Positions 50,876 to 61,163 of a DNA stretch of 62,990 nt are shown here, in pieces (the stretch's first letter is position 1; every line of letters starts with the position of its first letter). Location: the NCBI GenBank assembly GCA_035530195.1, contig DATKVG010000191.1, positions 1 to 62,990 on the forward strand, given 5' to 3'. A program made the position numbers and the translations under genes. A model generated the notes under the pieces. The model was not told the DNA's origin. It saw only the letters and a program-made list of their open reading frames with translations, and made no database searches. The DNA comes from JAPLKX01 sp035530195 (GTDB lineage: Bacteria > Hydrogenedentota > Hydrogenedentia > Hydrogenedentales > SLHB01).

Positions 50876-51739
50876 ATGAAGTACATGGTGCTGGGAGTTT
50901 TGCTGGCGGCCGCGGTGGCGGGTTTTGCGATGACCGCAGGCGCCGAGTTTGACAAGCCCGTTATCAAAGAATGGACCAAGATGGAGCCCAATGAAAAGGG
51001 CGAGATGAAAGAGGTCCGGTACATGACCATTGACGGCGTCATGGTTCACGAGACCGACCCGGCCCTGCAACCGCCGCCGCCCGTCGTGACGCCGGGCACC
51101 GAAAGCTCCCAGGAGAAGCCGGGAGTGGCCCCGTCGGACGCCGTGGTGCTGTTTGACGGCAAGGACCTGGCCAACTGGACCTCGACATCCGGCGCGCCCA
51201 CCAAATGGATCGTGACGGAAGGCGCGATGAGCCCCACGAAAAAATCCGGCATGGTCCAGTCGAAGCAGGAGTTTGGCTCGTGCCAGTTGCACGTCGAGTT
51301 CGCCACGCCAAAACAGGTTGAGGGCGACAGCCAGGGCCGGGGCAACAGCGGCGTGTTTCTGATGGGCAAATACGAGGTGCAGGTGCTGGATTCGTATGAG
51401 AACGCCACGTATCCGGACGGCCAGGCGGCGGCCTTGTACGGTAGGGCAAAGCCGCTGGTGAATGCGTGCCGCAAACCCGGCGAGTGGCAAAGCTATGACA
51501 TTATTTTCCACCGGCCCATCTTCGAGAACGGCGAGGTGATCAAGCGCGCCACGTTCACCATATTGCACAACGGGGTGGTCGTGCAGGACCACACGGAACT
51601 CAGTGGCGGCACCGATTGGCGCGGCGGCCACGCGATCTCGAATTACGAGCCCCACGCCGATAAGGGGCCCATCAGGTTTCAAGACCATGGCAACCCGGTC
51701 CTGTTCAGAAACGTCTGGGTGAGGGAACTGCAAGACTAA
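50876..51739 (+). CDS. Exported DUF1080 protein with N-terminal extension
   Basis: 287 aa, ATG after GAGGAGAAC. Signal peptide MKYMVLGVLLAAAVAGFAMT. A charged stretch with KMEPNEKGEMKEVRYMTIDG separates it from the DUF1080 domain (about 82-287): AVVLFDGKDLANWTSTSGA, GSCQLHVEFATP, QGRGNSGVFLMGKYEVQVLD and GPIRFQDHGNPVLFRNVWVR. The NSGVF and RFQDHG motifs are strong. Sugar-binding or 3-keto-glycoside hydrolase role, by family. Distinct from the short DUF1080 at 43833. A bidirectional terminator follows. Confidence 0.9.
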   Translation: MKYMVLGVLLAAAVAGFAMTAGAEFDKPVIKEWTKMEPNEKGEMKEVRYMTIDGVMVHETDPALQPPPPVVTPGTESSQEKPGVAPSDAVVLFDGKDLANWTSTSGAPTKWIVTEGAMSPTKKSGMVQSKQEFGSCQLHVEFATPKQVEGDSQGRGNSGVFLMGKYEVQVLDSYENATYPDGQAAALYGRAKPLVNACRKPGEWQSYDIIFHRPIFENGEVIKRATFTILHNGVVVQDHTELSGGTDWRGGHAISNYEPHADKGPIRFQDHGNPVLFRNVWVRELQD

Positions 51740-51750
51740 GCGATCAAATA

Positions 51751-51797
51751 GGTCCGATCGGACTGATCCGACCGATCCGACCGATCCGACCGATCGA
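51751..51797. repeat. 9-bp-period repeat, family D
   Basis: Units GATCGGACT and then GATCCGACC three times, ending GATCGAGTG. Located between the DUF1080 stop and the terminator, inside the 3' untranslated region. Confidence 0.85.
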
Positions 51798-51800
51798 GTG

Positions 51801-51848
51801 AAAAGAAGCCGGGCCGCTGGAGAGTCTCAAGCGGCCCGGAATTCTTTT
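51801..51848. terminator. Bidirectional rho-independent terminator
   Basis: Stem CCGGGCCGCT/AGCGGCCCGG (51809-51818 with 51830-51839), 11-base loop. AAAAGAA precedes and TTCTTTT follows, so both the plus-strand DUF1080 gene and the minus-strand pyrophosphatase gene can use it. Confidence 0.85.
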
Positions 51849-51859
51849 CGCGGCCCGGT

Positions 51860-53908
<2,049 letters not shown>

Positions 53909-53946
53909 TCGCCCATTCTCCTTTCTTGCTTCACAAGAGCGTTCCG

Positions 53947-54669
53947 TTAAACTTGCGCGGGCAGTTGGCCTTCGTGTTCGAGGGCCGCCCGCGCGGCATT
54001 CTGCTCCGCTTCCTTCTTGGTCGAGCCGCTCCCGCGGCCGACCGCCTTTCCTTTGATTCGGACTTCGACTTCAAACTCTTTGCGGTGGTCCGGCCCTTCG
54101 GACGAGACCACCTCGAATTCGGGCAACGGGATTCGCTCGGCCTGGCAGTAATTCTGCAGCCGCGACTTGTAATCCCACATCCTGTCGGACGCCAGCTCGC
54201 GCTCGATGCCCCGCTGAAACACCCTGGCGATGTACTCGCGCGCCGTCTCCCATCCCTGGTCGATGTACAACGCGCCCAGGATGGCCTCGAGACAATCCGC
54301 CAGCAGGGCCATCCGCTCGCGGCCCCCCGCCATCTCTTCGCCCTTGCCCAGCCGGATTGCCGGGGCAATGCCAAGTTCTTTGGCGAGCCGCGCCAGCGAC
54401 CGCCGGTTCACAATTCCCGCCCGCATCCGGCTGTATTCGCCGGGGGTCCGGTCGGGCACATGCTCGTACAAATAATGGGCCACGGCCAAGCCGAGTACCG
54501 CGTCCCCCAGGAATTCGAGCGACTCGTAATCGCAGCGGGGCTCCTGGGTCTCGGCATACACCGAGGCATGGGTCAGGGCGCGGTCCAGCAGGGCGACGTT
54601 CTTGATGCCCAGCCCGAGGCGTGAAGAGATCTCTTTCACCACCTGGGTGCGTTTGGACTCGTCCGTCAT
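53947..54669 (-). CDS. rnc: Ribonuclease III
   Basis: 240 aa. The catalytic domain shows the RNase III signature YESLEFLGDAVLGLAVAHY with the expected Glu and Asp, the second acidic site EAILGALYIDQGWE, and at about 165-235 a double-stranded RNA-binding domain (LQNYCQAERIPLPEFEVVSS, AVGRGSGSTKKEAEQNAARA). It processes rRNA precursors and structured RNAs in the cytoplasm, and long hairpins such as those in this window could be substrates. It stands downstream of two acyl carrier protein genes, an order (acpP-rnc) common in bacteria. The 150-bp gap before it holds one small hairpin (GGGCACA/TGTGCCC, 54690-54706). Confidence 0.95.
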   Translation of the reverse strand: MTDESKRTQVVKEISSRLGLGIKNVALLDRALTHASVYAETQEPRCDYESLEFLGDAVLGLAVAHYLYEHVPDRTPGEYSRMRAGIVNRRSLARLAKELGIAPAIRLGKGEEMAGGRERMALLADCLEAILGALYIDQGWETAREYIARVFQRGIERELASDRMWDYKSRLQNYCQAERIPLPEFEVVSSEGPDHRKEFEVEVRIKGKAVGRGSGSTKKEAEQNAARAALEHEGQLPAQV

Positions 54670-54817
54670 GCCAACGCGTTACCGATTACGGGCACACCGT
54701 GTGCCCTCCCTTCCAACCAACCACCGGCATGGTGGCCCCGCCCACTGGTCTTGCCAATGAGGGTCAGACACTTCATTCCCCCGGAACCACCCCGGATATT
54801 ATCCGCGCCAGCAGGCA

Positions 54818-55087
54818 TCACGTGCCTGCCGCCTCCGAAGAATTGCCATTCAGCCGGGACTCGATATACCGGACGAGGTCGCCGAACGTCTGGATCTGGT
54901 TGGCCTCGTCGTCAATGTCGACATTGAACTCCTGGTCGAGGGACTCGTACAACTCGATGAAATCGATGGACTGCATGTCCAAATCGGCTATCAACAGGGC
55001 ATCCAGCGTGACCTGCTCGGGTTTTTTGCCCATGACGTTGCAGACGATTTGACGTGCGGTTTGTTCCACGTCTCTGGCGTTTGCCAT
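54818..55087 (-). CDS. acpP: Acyl carrier protein, second copy
   Basis: 89 aa, ATG after a strong AGGAGGT. Four-helix ACP: MANARDVEQTARQIVCNVMG, LLIADLDMQSIDFIELYESL with Ser in DMQSID as the phosphopantetheine site, and DEANQIQTFGDLVRYIESRL. It lies on the rnc side, as acpP often does. The usual DSLD motif is altered to QSID, as in many non-FAS ACPs. It is a tandem paralogue of the gene 140 bases upstream. Confidence 0.9.
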   Translation of the reverse strand: MANARDVEQTARQIVCNVMGKKPEQVTLDALLIADLDMQSIDFIELYESLDQEFNVDIDDEANQIQTFGDLVRYIESRLNGNSSEAAGT

Positions 55088-55226
55088 GCAGTGCTACCTC
55101 CTGGAAAAGAAGCAGACAACGGGGCAGGAGAACCTCTCGGGGCAGGATTATAACAACCCTTGGGGCAAAATTCTACAGCGCGCGGCGGGCACGTTCCGCC
55201 GGCCATGCCGGCCGCAAAAAAGGCGC

Positions 55227-55493
55227 TTACGCGCCGACGGCGTCGGCACCCCCCGTCATTCGCGACTTAATATATCTCACGAGGTCGCCGAACGTCTGGA
55301 TTTCGTTGGCCTCGTCGTCCATATCGATGTTGAATTCCTTGTCCAGCGCTTCATAAAGGTCGAGAAACTCCATCGACCGCATGTCCAAATCCCGACTCAA
55401 GTTGGCTTCCGGCGTAACCTGATCGGGTTTCTTGTTCAGGACGTCGCAAACAATCTGCCGAACCGTGGTTTCGACCTTGTCTATGTCCGCCAT
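55227..55493 (-). CDS. Acyl carrier protein, first copy
   Basis: Start at ATG 55493 after AAGGAGGT; the frame is open to 55598 but without signals. 88 aa: MADIDKVETTVRQIVCDVLN, LSRDLDMRSMEFLDLYEALD with Ser in DMRSME as the likely prosthetic-group site, and DEANEIQTFGDLVRYIKSRM. About 65-70% like its neighbour, and the two leaders are also similar, so both the coding and control regions were duplicated. Neither has FabD/F/G genes nearby. The altered DSL motif makes a special carrier (lipid A, modified fatty acid) possible. Nothing else is visible in 55494-55687 apart from a TATAAT (minus strand, 55564-55569) upstream. Confidence 0.88.
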   Translation of the reverse strand: MADIDKVETTVRQIVCDVLNKKPDQVTPEANLSRDLDMRSMEFLDLYEALDKEFNIDMDDEANEIQTFGDLVRYIKSRMTGGADAVGA

Positions 55494-55687
55494 GCAGTTA
55501 AACCTCCTTGGAAGAATTCTTTCAGATTCTACAGGATGATAAACGAACCTGTTACGGCGCACGATTATATCAAGCCGGGAGACCTCTTTTCTACACAACG
55601 GCCGGAACGAACTAACCTGTTGTCAATCCGGCACATACGGGCCACAGCCGCCGGACCCGAATGACATTGAATCCTCCAACCGCCCCA

Positions 55688-56557
55688 TCAGCCGATCTTC
55701 AGCAACTGCCGGGTGTACTCGGCGTTCTTTTTAAAGTCGGCCACACGGTCTTTCGACGGCACGGACGTCTCGAGCACCACCCACGCCCCGTAGTTTATGG
55801 CCGCAATGGCCTCGGCGACCGGTTCCATCTTGACCTCGCCCTCGCCGAGGTAGTGGTCGCCGTCTTTGAAGTGAATCTGGCAGATCCGGTCTGCGAGAAA
55901 CCGGATTTCGCCCGGCACGTCGTAGCCGTTGTCGGTCGAGTTCCGGATGTCGTAATAGACAAGCACGGAATCGCTCTGGACACGCTCGAGAATGTCGAGG
56001 TTCTGCTGGGCGGACAGGGTGTTTTCGATGCCTAGGATAACGCCCTTCTCTTTGGCCTTGGGCGCGGCGTCTTTCAACCGCTGCACGACCACGTCCACGT
56101 CCTTTGGCTTGAGGTTGCCGTCCCCGTCGCGCAGGTCGCCCTTGCCAAAAAAGGCCAGCAGGATGACCTTTGCGTCGAGATCCTTGGTGGCGTCGATGAC
56201 CTGATCGAGCCAGGCGGGCCCTCGCGGGTCGGTGGCGAGCGGGGCCGAGTTCAGCAAGCCCATGGCCGTCGACGCGGCGACTATGCCGGTAGCGGCCATT
56301 TTGTCCTTGTACTGCTTGCGCCAGTCGGCATCGGCGATCTTGAGCACCTCGGCGGGGTTGCCGGCGGAGATTTCGAGGCCGTCCAAGCCGGCGTCTTTGG
56401 CGAGGTCGATCCCCTTGGGGCTGATGACGCCGAGCGACCAGTCGCACGCACCCACGCGGATCTTCCCGGGCGCCGCGCCCGCTAATCTGCTGAAAAGAAC
56501 CGCCCCGGCGATGGTCCCGGCCGAGCCGGCAAGGAACTGTCTTCGCGTAATCTTCAT
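55688..56557 (-). CDS. Tat-exported sugar phosphate isomerase/epimerase
   Basis: Start at ATG 56557 with GGTGAGGTGG before it; the frame is open to 56728 but has no start signals there. 289 aa. Twin-arginine signal ITRRQFLAGSAGTIAGAVL. TIM barrel of the xylose-isomerase-like family: KIRVGACDWSLGVISPKG, DGLEISAGNPAEVLKI, GVILGIENTLSAQQNLDILE (metal Glu), QIHFKDGDHYLGEG (His and Asp) and AWVVLETSVPSKD with the final Glu. Acts on an unknown sugar outside the cytoplasm. Same leader type as the next gene upstream, suggesting a common origin or regulation. Confidence 0.88.
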   Translation of the reverse strand: MKITRRQFLAGSAGTIAGAVLFSRLAGAAPGKIRVGACDWSLGVISPKGIDLAKDAGLDGLEISAGNPAEVLKIADADWRKQYKDKMAATGIVAASTAMGLLNSAPLATDPRGPAWLDQVIDATKDLDAKVILLAFFGKGDLRDGDGNLKPKDVDVVVQRLKDAAPKAKEKGVILGIENTLSAQQNLDILERVQSDSVLVYYDIRNSTDNGYDVPGEIRFLADRICQIHFKDGDHYLGEGEVKMEPVAEAIAAINYGAWVVLETSVPSKDRVADFKKNAEYTRQLLKIG

Positions 56558-56622
56558 AAGCCACCTCACCTGTTGGGCATCAGTCAAACCGGGCGTGATC
56601 CTATTCAAAGCCGGGAGGCAAG

Positions 56623-57717
56623 TCAATTGCCACTTTGTCGGCGCCTGCGCCCCTGCCGCATGGCTACAGCCAGCCCCGCAACCGCAACCACGGCCAAACC
56701 CGCAGTCACCAGCAACTGAACCAGCCACCCAGGCATTTTGCTGGCAGGCTCAGGTTGCCGCGGTCGCGGTCGTGGGCCTTGAACGCCCAGTTGTTTTTCA
56801 GCAGCGGCAGCCGATTCGGGCAGAGTAACGCGGGCGTCGGCTGTTTCGTCAGGCATTAAACCGGCCGTATCAGGCGCCTGGCCGGCCGTATAGGACGCGT
56901 GGGCAAACTCGTCGATGACTTTCGCGCCGGGTGGCGGCGTCATCGTGAACATGTCGTCCGAGACGGGAACACCGGTTTCGTAAAGGTTGCACGTCCTTGT
57001 GATTTTGAAGTCGGGCTGCTTATAGTTGGGAAAGACGACGGTTTCCGCGGCGTACGGCACGCCCTTGGCGTCCTGCTCGACTCTGGTCGCCTCGTGGATC
57101 CATCTGGCCGTGAGTTGGGGCGGGTCGTCCAGGGTGTAAGAGAGGTCTTCAACGCGCCGGGGAAACCAACCGAGGGCCGGATCAAGCCACAGCCGCTTCA
57201 CCTCGCGCACCTTCTCTTTTGCGTTTTCGGTAGTAGTTTCAAAACCCACACAGGAAGTCCCCGCTATCACCATTGGCTCCAGTTCCTTCACGTTGGGTTG
57301 CGCTAGAAACTCGGTGAAAGGCGTGCCGATAAAGGCAAATGAATGCGTCGGCGGAATCAGCGAGTCGGGCCGGGGCCGAATGCAGAAGATCGGCGGCGAG
57401 TCGATGTGCACGTAATACGAGATGGCTTTTTCCCCGTCGTAACAGTAGGTAGACTCACGAGCCGCAGCCCAGCCTGTTTCACCGGGGATGCCCGGCTGTT
57501 TGTTGGTAACATGGTACCGCTTCCCGTCAAAAACCCCCGTGCTCGTCGTGTGCTTGCTGGAAGGATTATCGTACTCCAGTTGGACACGAAACGCGCCTAT
57601 CCGCTGTTGAAGCTGTGCGATCCCTTGCCGCGCCCGATCGAGGTTGGATTGGGCCGCGGCGCCGGCCATGCACACCAGGACTGTAAGCAAGACGGCTACG
57701 GCTTTTGTTTGCATCAT
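56623..57717 (-). CDS. Exported protein with C-terminal membrane anchor (DUF1571-like)
   Basis: Start at ATG 57717 (MMQTKAVAVLLTVLVCMAGA) after AAGGTGAGGTGG. 364 aa. After the signal comes a beta-rich domain with LolA/DUF1571 features (LDRARQGIAQLQQRIGAFRV, KRLWLDPALGWFPRRVEDLS, FPNYKQPDFKITRTCNLYET), then a low-complexity linker (QGPRPRPRQPEPASKMPG) and a C-terminal helix (WLVQLLVTAGLAVVAVAGLA) with a basic tail, a topology like that of sorted surface proteins. The fold is used for binding lipids or lipoproteins. The real role is unknown. A frame extension to 58065 is read through repeats and rejected. Confidence 0.75.
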   Translation of the reverse strand: MMQTKAVAVLLTVLVCMAGAAAQSNLDRARQGIAQLQQRIGAFRVQLEYDNPSSKHTTSTGVFDGKRYHVTNKQPGIPGETGWAAARESTYCYDGEKAISYYVHIDSPPIFCIRPRPDSLIPPTHSFAFIGTPFTEFLAQPNVKELEPMVIAGTSCVGFETTTENAKEKVREVKRLWLDPALGWFPRRVEDLSYTLDDPPQLTARWIHEATRVEQDAKGVPYAAETVVFPNYKQPDFKITRTCNLYETGVPVSDDMFTMTPPPGAKVIDEFAHASYTAGQAPDTAGLMPDETADARVTLPESAAAAEKQLGVQGPRPRPRQPEPASKMPGWLVQLLVTAGLAVVAVAGLAVAMRQGRRRRQSGN

Positions 57718-57879
57718 GTGCCACCTCACCTTGGCAGAACAGCTATGCCTGATGGTATGCGATTGCTGGCGTCGTGTCAATGTGAATACGGAGAGACACG
57801 GACACAGACGGCGTGGCCAAGGGCGCAACCAGTTGCGGATTTTGGATTCCGCACTGAGCGGGAAAGACTGGAGGTAATT

Positions 57880-57988
57880 GCGGTGGGGTCGCGCTCCTGC
57901 GCGACCGAGATTCCCGTCGCTGACTTGGCCTGTGGTTCGCCGCCTCCTCCGCCGCCACCCGGTCGCGCGGGAGCGCGACCCCACCGCG
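57880..57988. repeat. Paired, inverted family B hairpins (BIME-like)
   Basis: GGTGGGGTCGCGCTCCTGCG (from 57881) and, about 50 bases on, the opposite orientation GGTCGCGCGGGAGCGCGACC (57961-57980) plus CCACCGC. Two REP units facing each other form a BIME-like module. It lies in the 348-bp gap 57718-58065, where I also see the CACGGACACAGACGG run (57796-57810) but no gene. Confidence 0.85.
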
Positions 57989-58065
57989 CGCCTGAAAGGG
58001 CGTAAAGGTTCCACTGAGATTCTTTCGCAAGAAGACGAAAAGATGGTGGCAGCGCAGATGGGCAC

Positions 58066-59094
58066 TCAACCGGTAGCGCGGGCGGCGGGGGATTGCCGGG
58101 GCGCGGCGAGTTTGACCACGAGGAGTTCGAGCGCCAGGTTGGCGTCGACGCCGGTGGATCGCATCATGAAATGCGTGTCGGTAATGAGCATGAGGGCGTC
58201 GCGCAGTTTTTTCACCCCGAGCTTGGCGGCGATCGGCGCCACTTTGCGCCGAACAAACGGGCTGACGGCGCGGGCGCCTTTTTCAACCGCCGCGACCTGG
58301 TATGCATTTTTCATGATCCAGTTGATGGCGCCAACGAGTTCGTCGGGATGTTTCCCCATGTCGATCAACTTGCGCAACGCGTTCAGTGCGGCGTTCGCGT
58401 CGCACGCGCCGATGGCGTCCGTCAGCGTCCACACTTGTTCCTCGGCCACGTCGGCACACGCCTTGACGACGTCCTGCTCGCGGATGACGGGCTCGTCGCC
58501 AACAAACGAGATCACGACGTTGAGCGCGTTGTTGACGTCGCTGAGGTGCAGGCCGGAGCGGCGGACAATCTCGCTGGTCGCCGCCGGCTCGATTTTCTTG
58601 CCCCTCTCTTCGGTGCGCGCCCTGACCCAATCGGCGACGGCGCTGTCGCTAAGCATGGGGCATTCAACGACCAGCCCGTGTTTGTCGCACAGCTTGAAAA
58701 ACTTCATGCGCCGATCGATCTGCGACGCCAGCAGGAGCAGGAGCGTGCGGTCGGAAGCATTCTCGAGGTAGTGAATGAGCACCCCGGCTTTCGACTCAAA
58801 GTTGTAAAGTTCCGCGTTCCGCACCAGGACCACCCGCCGCTCCGCCAGAAACGGCAGCGTCTGCGCCTCGAGAACGATTTCTGCAGGGGCCGTTTCATCG
58901 GCGTAGAAGGTCGAATAGGCGAGGTCGCGCACGCTCGGATCGACGGCGGCCTCGACGACTTTCTCGATAGCCTGCTCGGCGAGGTACGGCTCGAATGTGG
59001 CTTCACGCGCTCTCGGCGATTTGTACGGGCAAAACAGGACGATCGGCGGCAGCGGTGTCTTTCCCGCCCCGCGGATCAGCTCCTTTACGTTCAC
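58066..59094 (-). CDS. holA: DNA polymerase III delta subunit
   Basis: GTG start at 59094 (VNVKELIRGAG); longer frames only run through lptE. 342 aa, clamp-loader AAA+ family without an intact ATP site, as usual for delta: PPIVLFCPYKSPRAREATFE, LPFLAERRVVLVRNAELYNF, GVLIHYLENASDRTLLLLLA, SDVNNALNVVISFVGDEPVI and TDAIGACDANAALNALRKLI. It opens the sliding clamp during replication. Five bases downstream of lptE, as in enterobacteria. The GTG-to-TAA spacing implies translational coupling. Confidence 0.9.
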   Translation of the reverse strand: MNVKELIRGAGKTPLPPIVLFCPYKSPRAREATFEPYLAEQAIEKVVEAAVDPSVRDLAYSTFYADETAPAEIVLEAQTLPFLAERRVVLVRNAELYNFESKAGVLIHYLENASDRTLLLLLASQIDRRMKFFKLCDKHGLVVECPMLSDSAVADWVRARTEERGKKIEPAATSEIVRRSGLHLSDVNNALNVVISFVGDEPVIREQDVVKACADVAEEQVWTLTDAIGACDANAALNALRKLIDMGKHPDELVGAINWIMKNAYQVAAVEKGARAVSPFVRRKVAPIAAKLGVKKLRDALMLITDTHFMMRSTGVDANLALELLVVKLAAPRQSPAARATG

Positions 59095-59099
59095 GGCGT

Positions 59100-59666
59100 T
59101 TACCAGGGTTCGATGGTGCGGTAGAAAATATCGGAGGCCAGTTGTTCGAGGGCTTCGGAAGCCCCCTGGTTTTCTTCCATGCTGGGAAACGACCTGACCG
59201 TCGGCAGGAAATGCTCCGCGTTGCCCCGCAACCGGTCCGACGACTGCCCCGACGCACGCGTGTAAAACGTCGTCTCCCCCGACATCTGCGGGTCTTCCCA
59301 GAGCACCTTGCCGCTTTTCCTGTCCATGAGGCGGGCGCCCGCGAGCACCACGCACAGGAACTGCGTCACTTCATCCTGCTCGTCGTAGATCAGACCTTTC
59401 AGCGAGTAGTTAAGGATCACGCCATCGAGCAGGAGGTCGGCTTCCTGGTTGTTGACGACTTCGAGGCGGCCGTCGGTGATGAACTTGCGGATGACGGCGT
59501 TGGTGAGTGGCGCCTGGAGGTCATATTCGGCGCTGTAATTCCGAAATGTGTTGACGGCAATGGTCCGGTACTGCGGGTCGAGCGAACTGCGGGTCGTATA
59601 ACCGCAGCCGGCGAGGCTGACGCCCGCCACAATCGCCAACACCGCTATGTACCGGGCCGTCTTCAC
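59100..59666 (-). CDS. lptE: LptE-like lipopolysaccharide-assembly lipoprotein
   Basis: GTG start at 59666, overlapping the bamD-like stop by four bases. 188 aa. Lipobox SLAGC with the lipidated Cys at residue 21. GYTTRSSLDPQYRTIAVNTF, LTNAVIRKFITDGRLEVVNN, DLLLDGVILNYSLKGLIYDE and TTFYTRASGQSSDRLRGNAE follow the LptE pattern (G-Y-x-L/T after the Cys, then the K.IAV.TF strand). LptE plugs the LptD translocon that places LPS on the cell surface. It shows that this organism has an LPS-type outer membrane. holA follows, a gene order shared with proteobacteria. Confidence 0.85.
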   Translation of the reverse strand: MKTARYIAVLAIVAGVSLAGCGYTTRSSLDPQYRTIAVNTFRNYSAEYDLQAPLTNAVIRKFITDGRLEVVNNQEADLLLDGVILNYSLKGLIYDEQDEVTQFLCVVLAGARLMDRKSGKVLWEDPQMSGETTFYTRASGQSSDRLRGNAEHFLPTVRSFPSMEENQGASEALEQLASDIFYRTIEPW

Positions 59667-60679
59667 GAGGCGCTGTTCCTGCCGAGAATCCTGTTGGCCA
59701 GCTTTGGCTGGGCCACTGGGTTTTGCTGGAGCCACTGGTTGGCTTTTTCGGCCGCGGCCGTGCCGGCGAAATCCTTCGCCGCGAGTTGATAGTAAATGCG
59801 GGCTGAATCGAAATTGCGCCGTTTCTCGTAGAACTCGGCCGTCTTCAGCCGCTGCTCGGCGATAGACTCGCGCATCTTGCCCTTCTTTTCGGTGAGATCC
59901 GCGTTCCGCGCGTCATCCGGGAACCGTTCCTTGAACTCGTCGATGGCCGTCACGGCCAGTTGGCTGGGCTGCTGGTCGTAATCGGAGGGCAGCGCGCCGT
60001 CGTAATAGCAGTTGGCCAACCCCGCCGCCGCATCGTCCACCCACGGCGAGGTCGAGTAGTCTTCAATGACGCGCTTGTACTCGAACGAGGCTTCGATGTA
60101 CTGCTTGCGCGTGTGCCGGCACAGGCCAACCTTGTACTGGGCTTCGGCGGCGGCATCGGTGAACGGCTCGTTCGAGATTACCATCGAGTAGACTTCGCTG
60201 GCGCGTTTGTAGGGCCGTTTCGGCGCGAGCGTCCAGAACTTCTTGACCTGTTTCTGGCCGTCGGCGTAAAGCTGGTCGCCGATCTGGTACTGCATCTTGA
60301 TCACGTCGTCGTACAGCGCGCTGTTTGGATACTTCCCAACCACCTGCTGGAACTCGCGGGCCGCCTCGATCGGTTTGCCCTGCGCCATCCGGATTTCGCC
60401 GCGCAAAAACTGGTTCTTGTCGGCGTACTCGGTGTCGGAATAGTAATCGGTGAACTTTTCGGTTTCCTGGATGGCCTTCTTAAAGTTGCCCTCGAGCATC
60501 AGGCTCCGGGCGTATTCGACCTGGAGCTCGGCGGTCTCTTTTGGCAGGCGTTTCACGTTAATCCATCGGCCGGTCTGGGGCGTCCAGGTCCATTCAGCGT
60601 ATGCGGGCAAACAGCATAAGGCGGCGGCAACCAATGCAATGCAAATGAATTGGCGCCACAGCTTGTTGTTGGTGAGCAT
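59663..60679 (-). CDS. bamD: BamD-like outer-membrane assembly TPR protein
   Basis: Start at ATG 60679 after GTGGAGGCC. 338 aa. Signal peptide ends LPAYA or possibly at the CC just before; no classical lipobox, unlike enterobacterial BamD. TPR units are clear: AELQVEYARSLMLEGNFKKA, NQFLRGEIRMAQGKPIEAAR, FQQVVGKYPNSALYDDVIKM, VGLCRHTRKQYIEASFEYKR, EFYEKRRNFDSARIYYQLAA. It is longer than the usual 245 aa by one or two repeats. Together with BamA it inserts beta-barrel proteins. Overlaps lptE by four bases. Confidence 0.82.
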   Translation of the reverse strand: MLTNNKLWRQFICIALVAAALCCLPAYAEWTWTPQTGRWINVKRLPKETAELQVEYARSLMLEGNFKKAIQETEKFTDYYSDTEYADKNQFLRGEIRMAQGKPIEAAREFQQVVGKYPNSALYDDVIKMQYQIGDQLYADGQKQVKKFWTLAPKRPYKRASEVYSMVISNEPFTDAAAEAQYKVGLCRHTRKQYIEASFEYKRVIEDYSTSPWVDDAAAGLANCYYDGALPSDYDQQPSQLAVTAIDEFKERFPDDARNADLTEKKGKMRESIAEQRLKTAEFYEKRRNFDSARIYYQLAAKDFAGTAAAEKANQWLQQNPVAQPKLANRILGRNSAS

Positions 60680-60803
60680 TCTTTGGCCTCCACGGTTTTG
60701 AAGCACCGGCCTCCGCGCATTCAGCCCACGTTGTGGGCCATGGGCGGCGGGACCGGAAAAATACTAACAGGAAGCGTTTACGGATAGCAAGCCGAAACTG
60801 GGT

Positions 60804-61163
60804 CTACCGCGGTTGCGTCAAGATATGCAGGGCGGCGGCAAAAGATCGCGCGTCTTTGCCCAAAACGTACAGGATGAGCAGAAAATGGGGGATCGTGACC
60901 GCCAGCTCTATCAGCAAAACGATGCCGCCCGTCGGCGCAAGCGGAATAAATGCCGCCACGGGTATCGTGGCGGCAAGAACGAGGTACGAAAACACGTGCG
61001 GATCACGGTTGAGCACCCTGCGCGCGGCGTTGGCCAGCCGGATAAGGTAAAAAACAATGACGACGTCGGCCAGGGTCCAGATGGAGCACTCGACCCGCAT
61101 CCAAAACAGGTACATTTCCGGCGTGAATGCGTTTCCCATGGCGTTCAGCAGGGCGTCAAACAT
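60804..61163 (-). CDS. Hypothetical small membrane protein
   Basis: 119 aa with three membrane helices (WTLADVVIVFYLIRLA, YLVLAATIPVAAFIPLA, LIELAVTIPHFLLILYVLG). Its ATG overlaps the end of the preceding membrane gene by eight bases, so the two are surely expressed together and probably interact. No family recognised. It ends HILTQPR. No transport or enzyme motif is visible. The gap to the bamD-like gene (60680-60803) contains nothing that I can name. Confidence 0.75.
   Translation of the reverse strand: MFDALLNAMGNAFTPEMYLFWMRVECSIWTLADVVIVFYLIRLANAARRVLNRDPHVFSYLVLAATIPVAAFIPLAPTGGIVLLIELAVTIPHFLLILYVLGKDARSFAAALHILTQPR

Noticed and set aside
56558..56728. N-terminal extensions of the isomerase at 55688 and other genes (58065, 59355, 9538)
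   Set aside because: Open frame only; no ribosome-binding site, composition of shadow reading, and signal peptides or overlaps fix the shorter starts.
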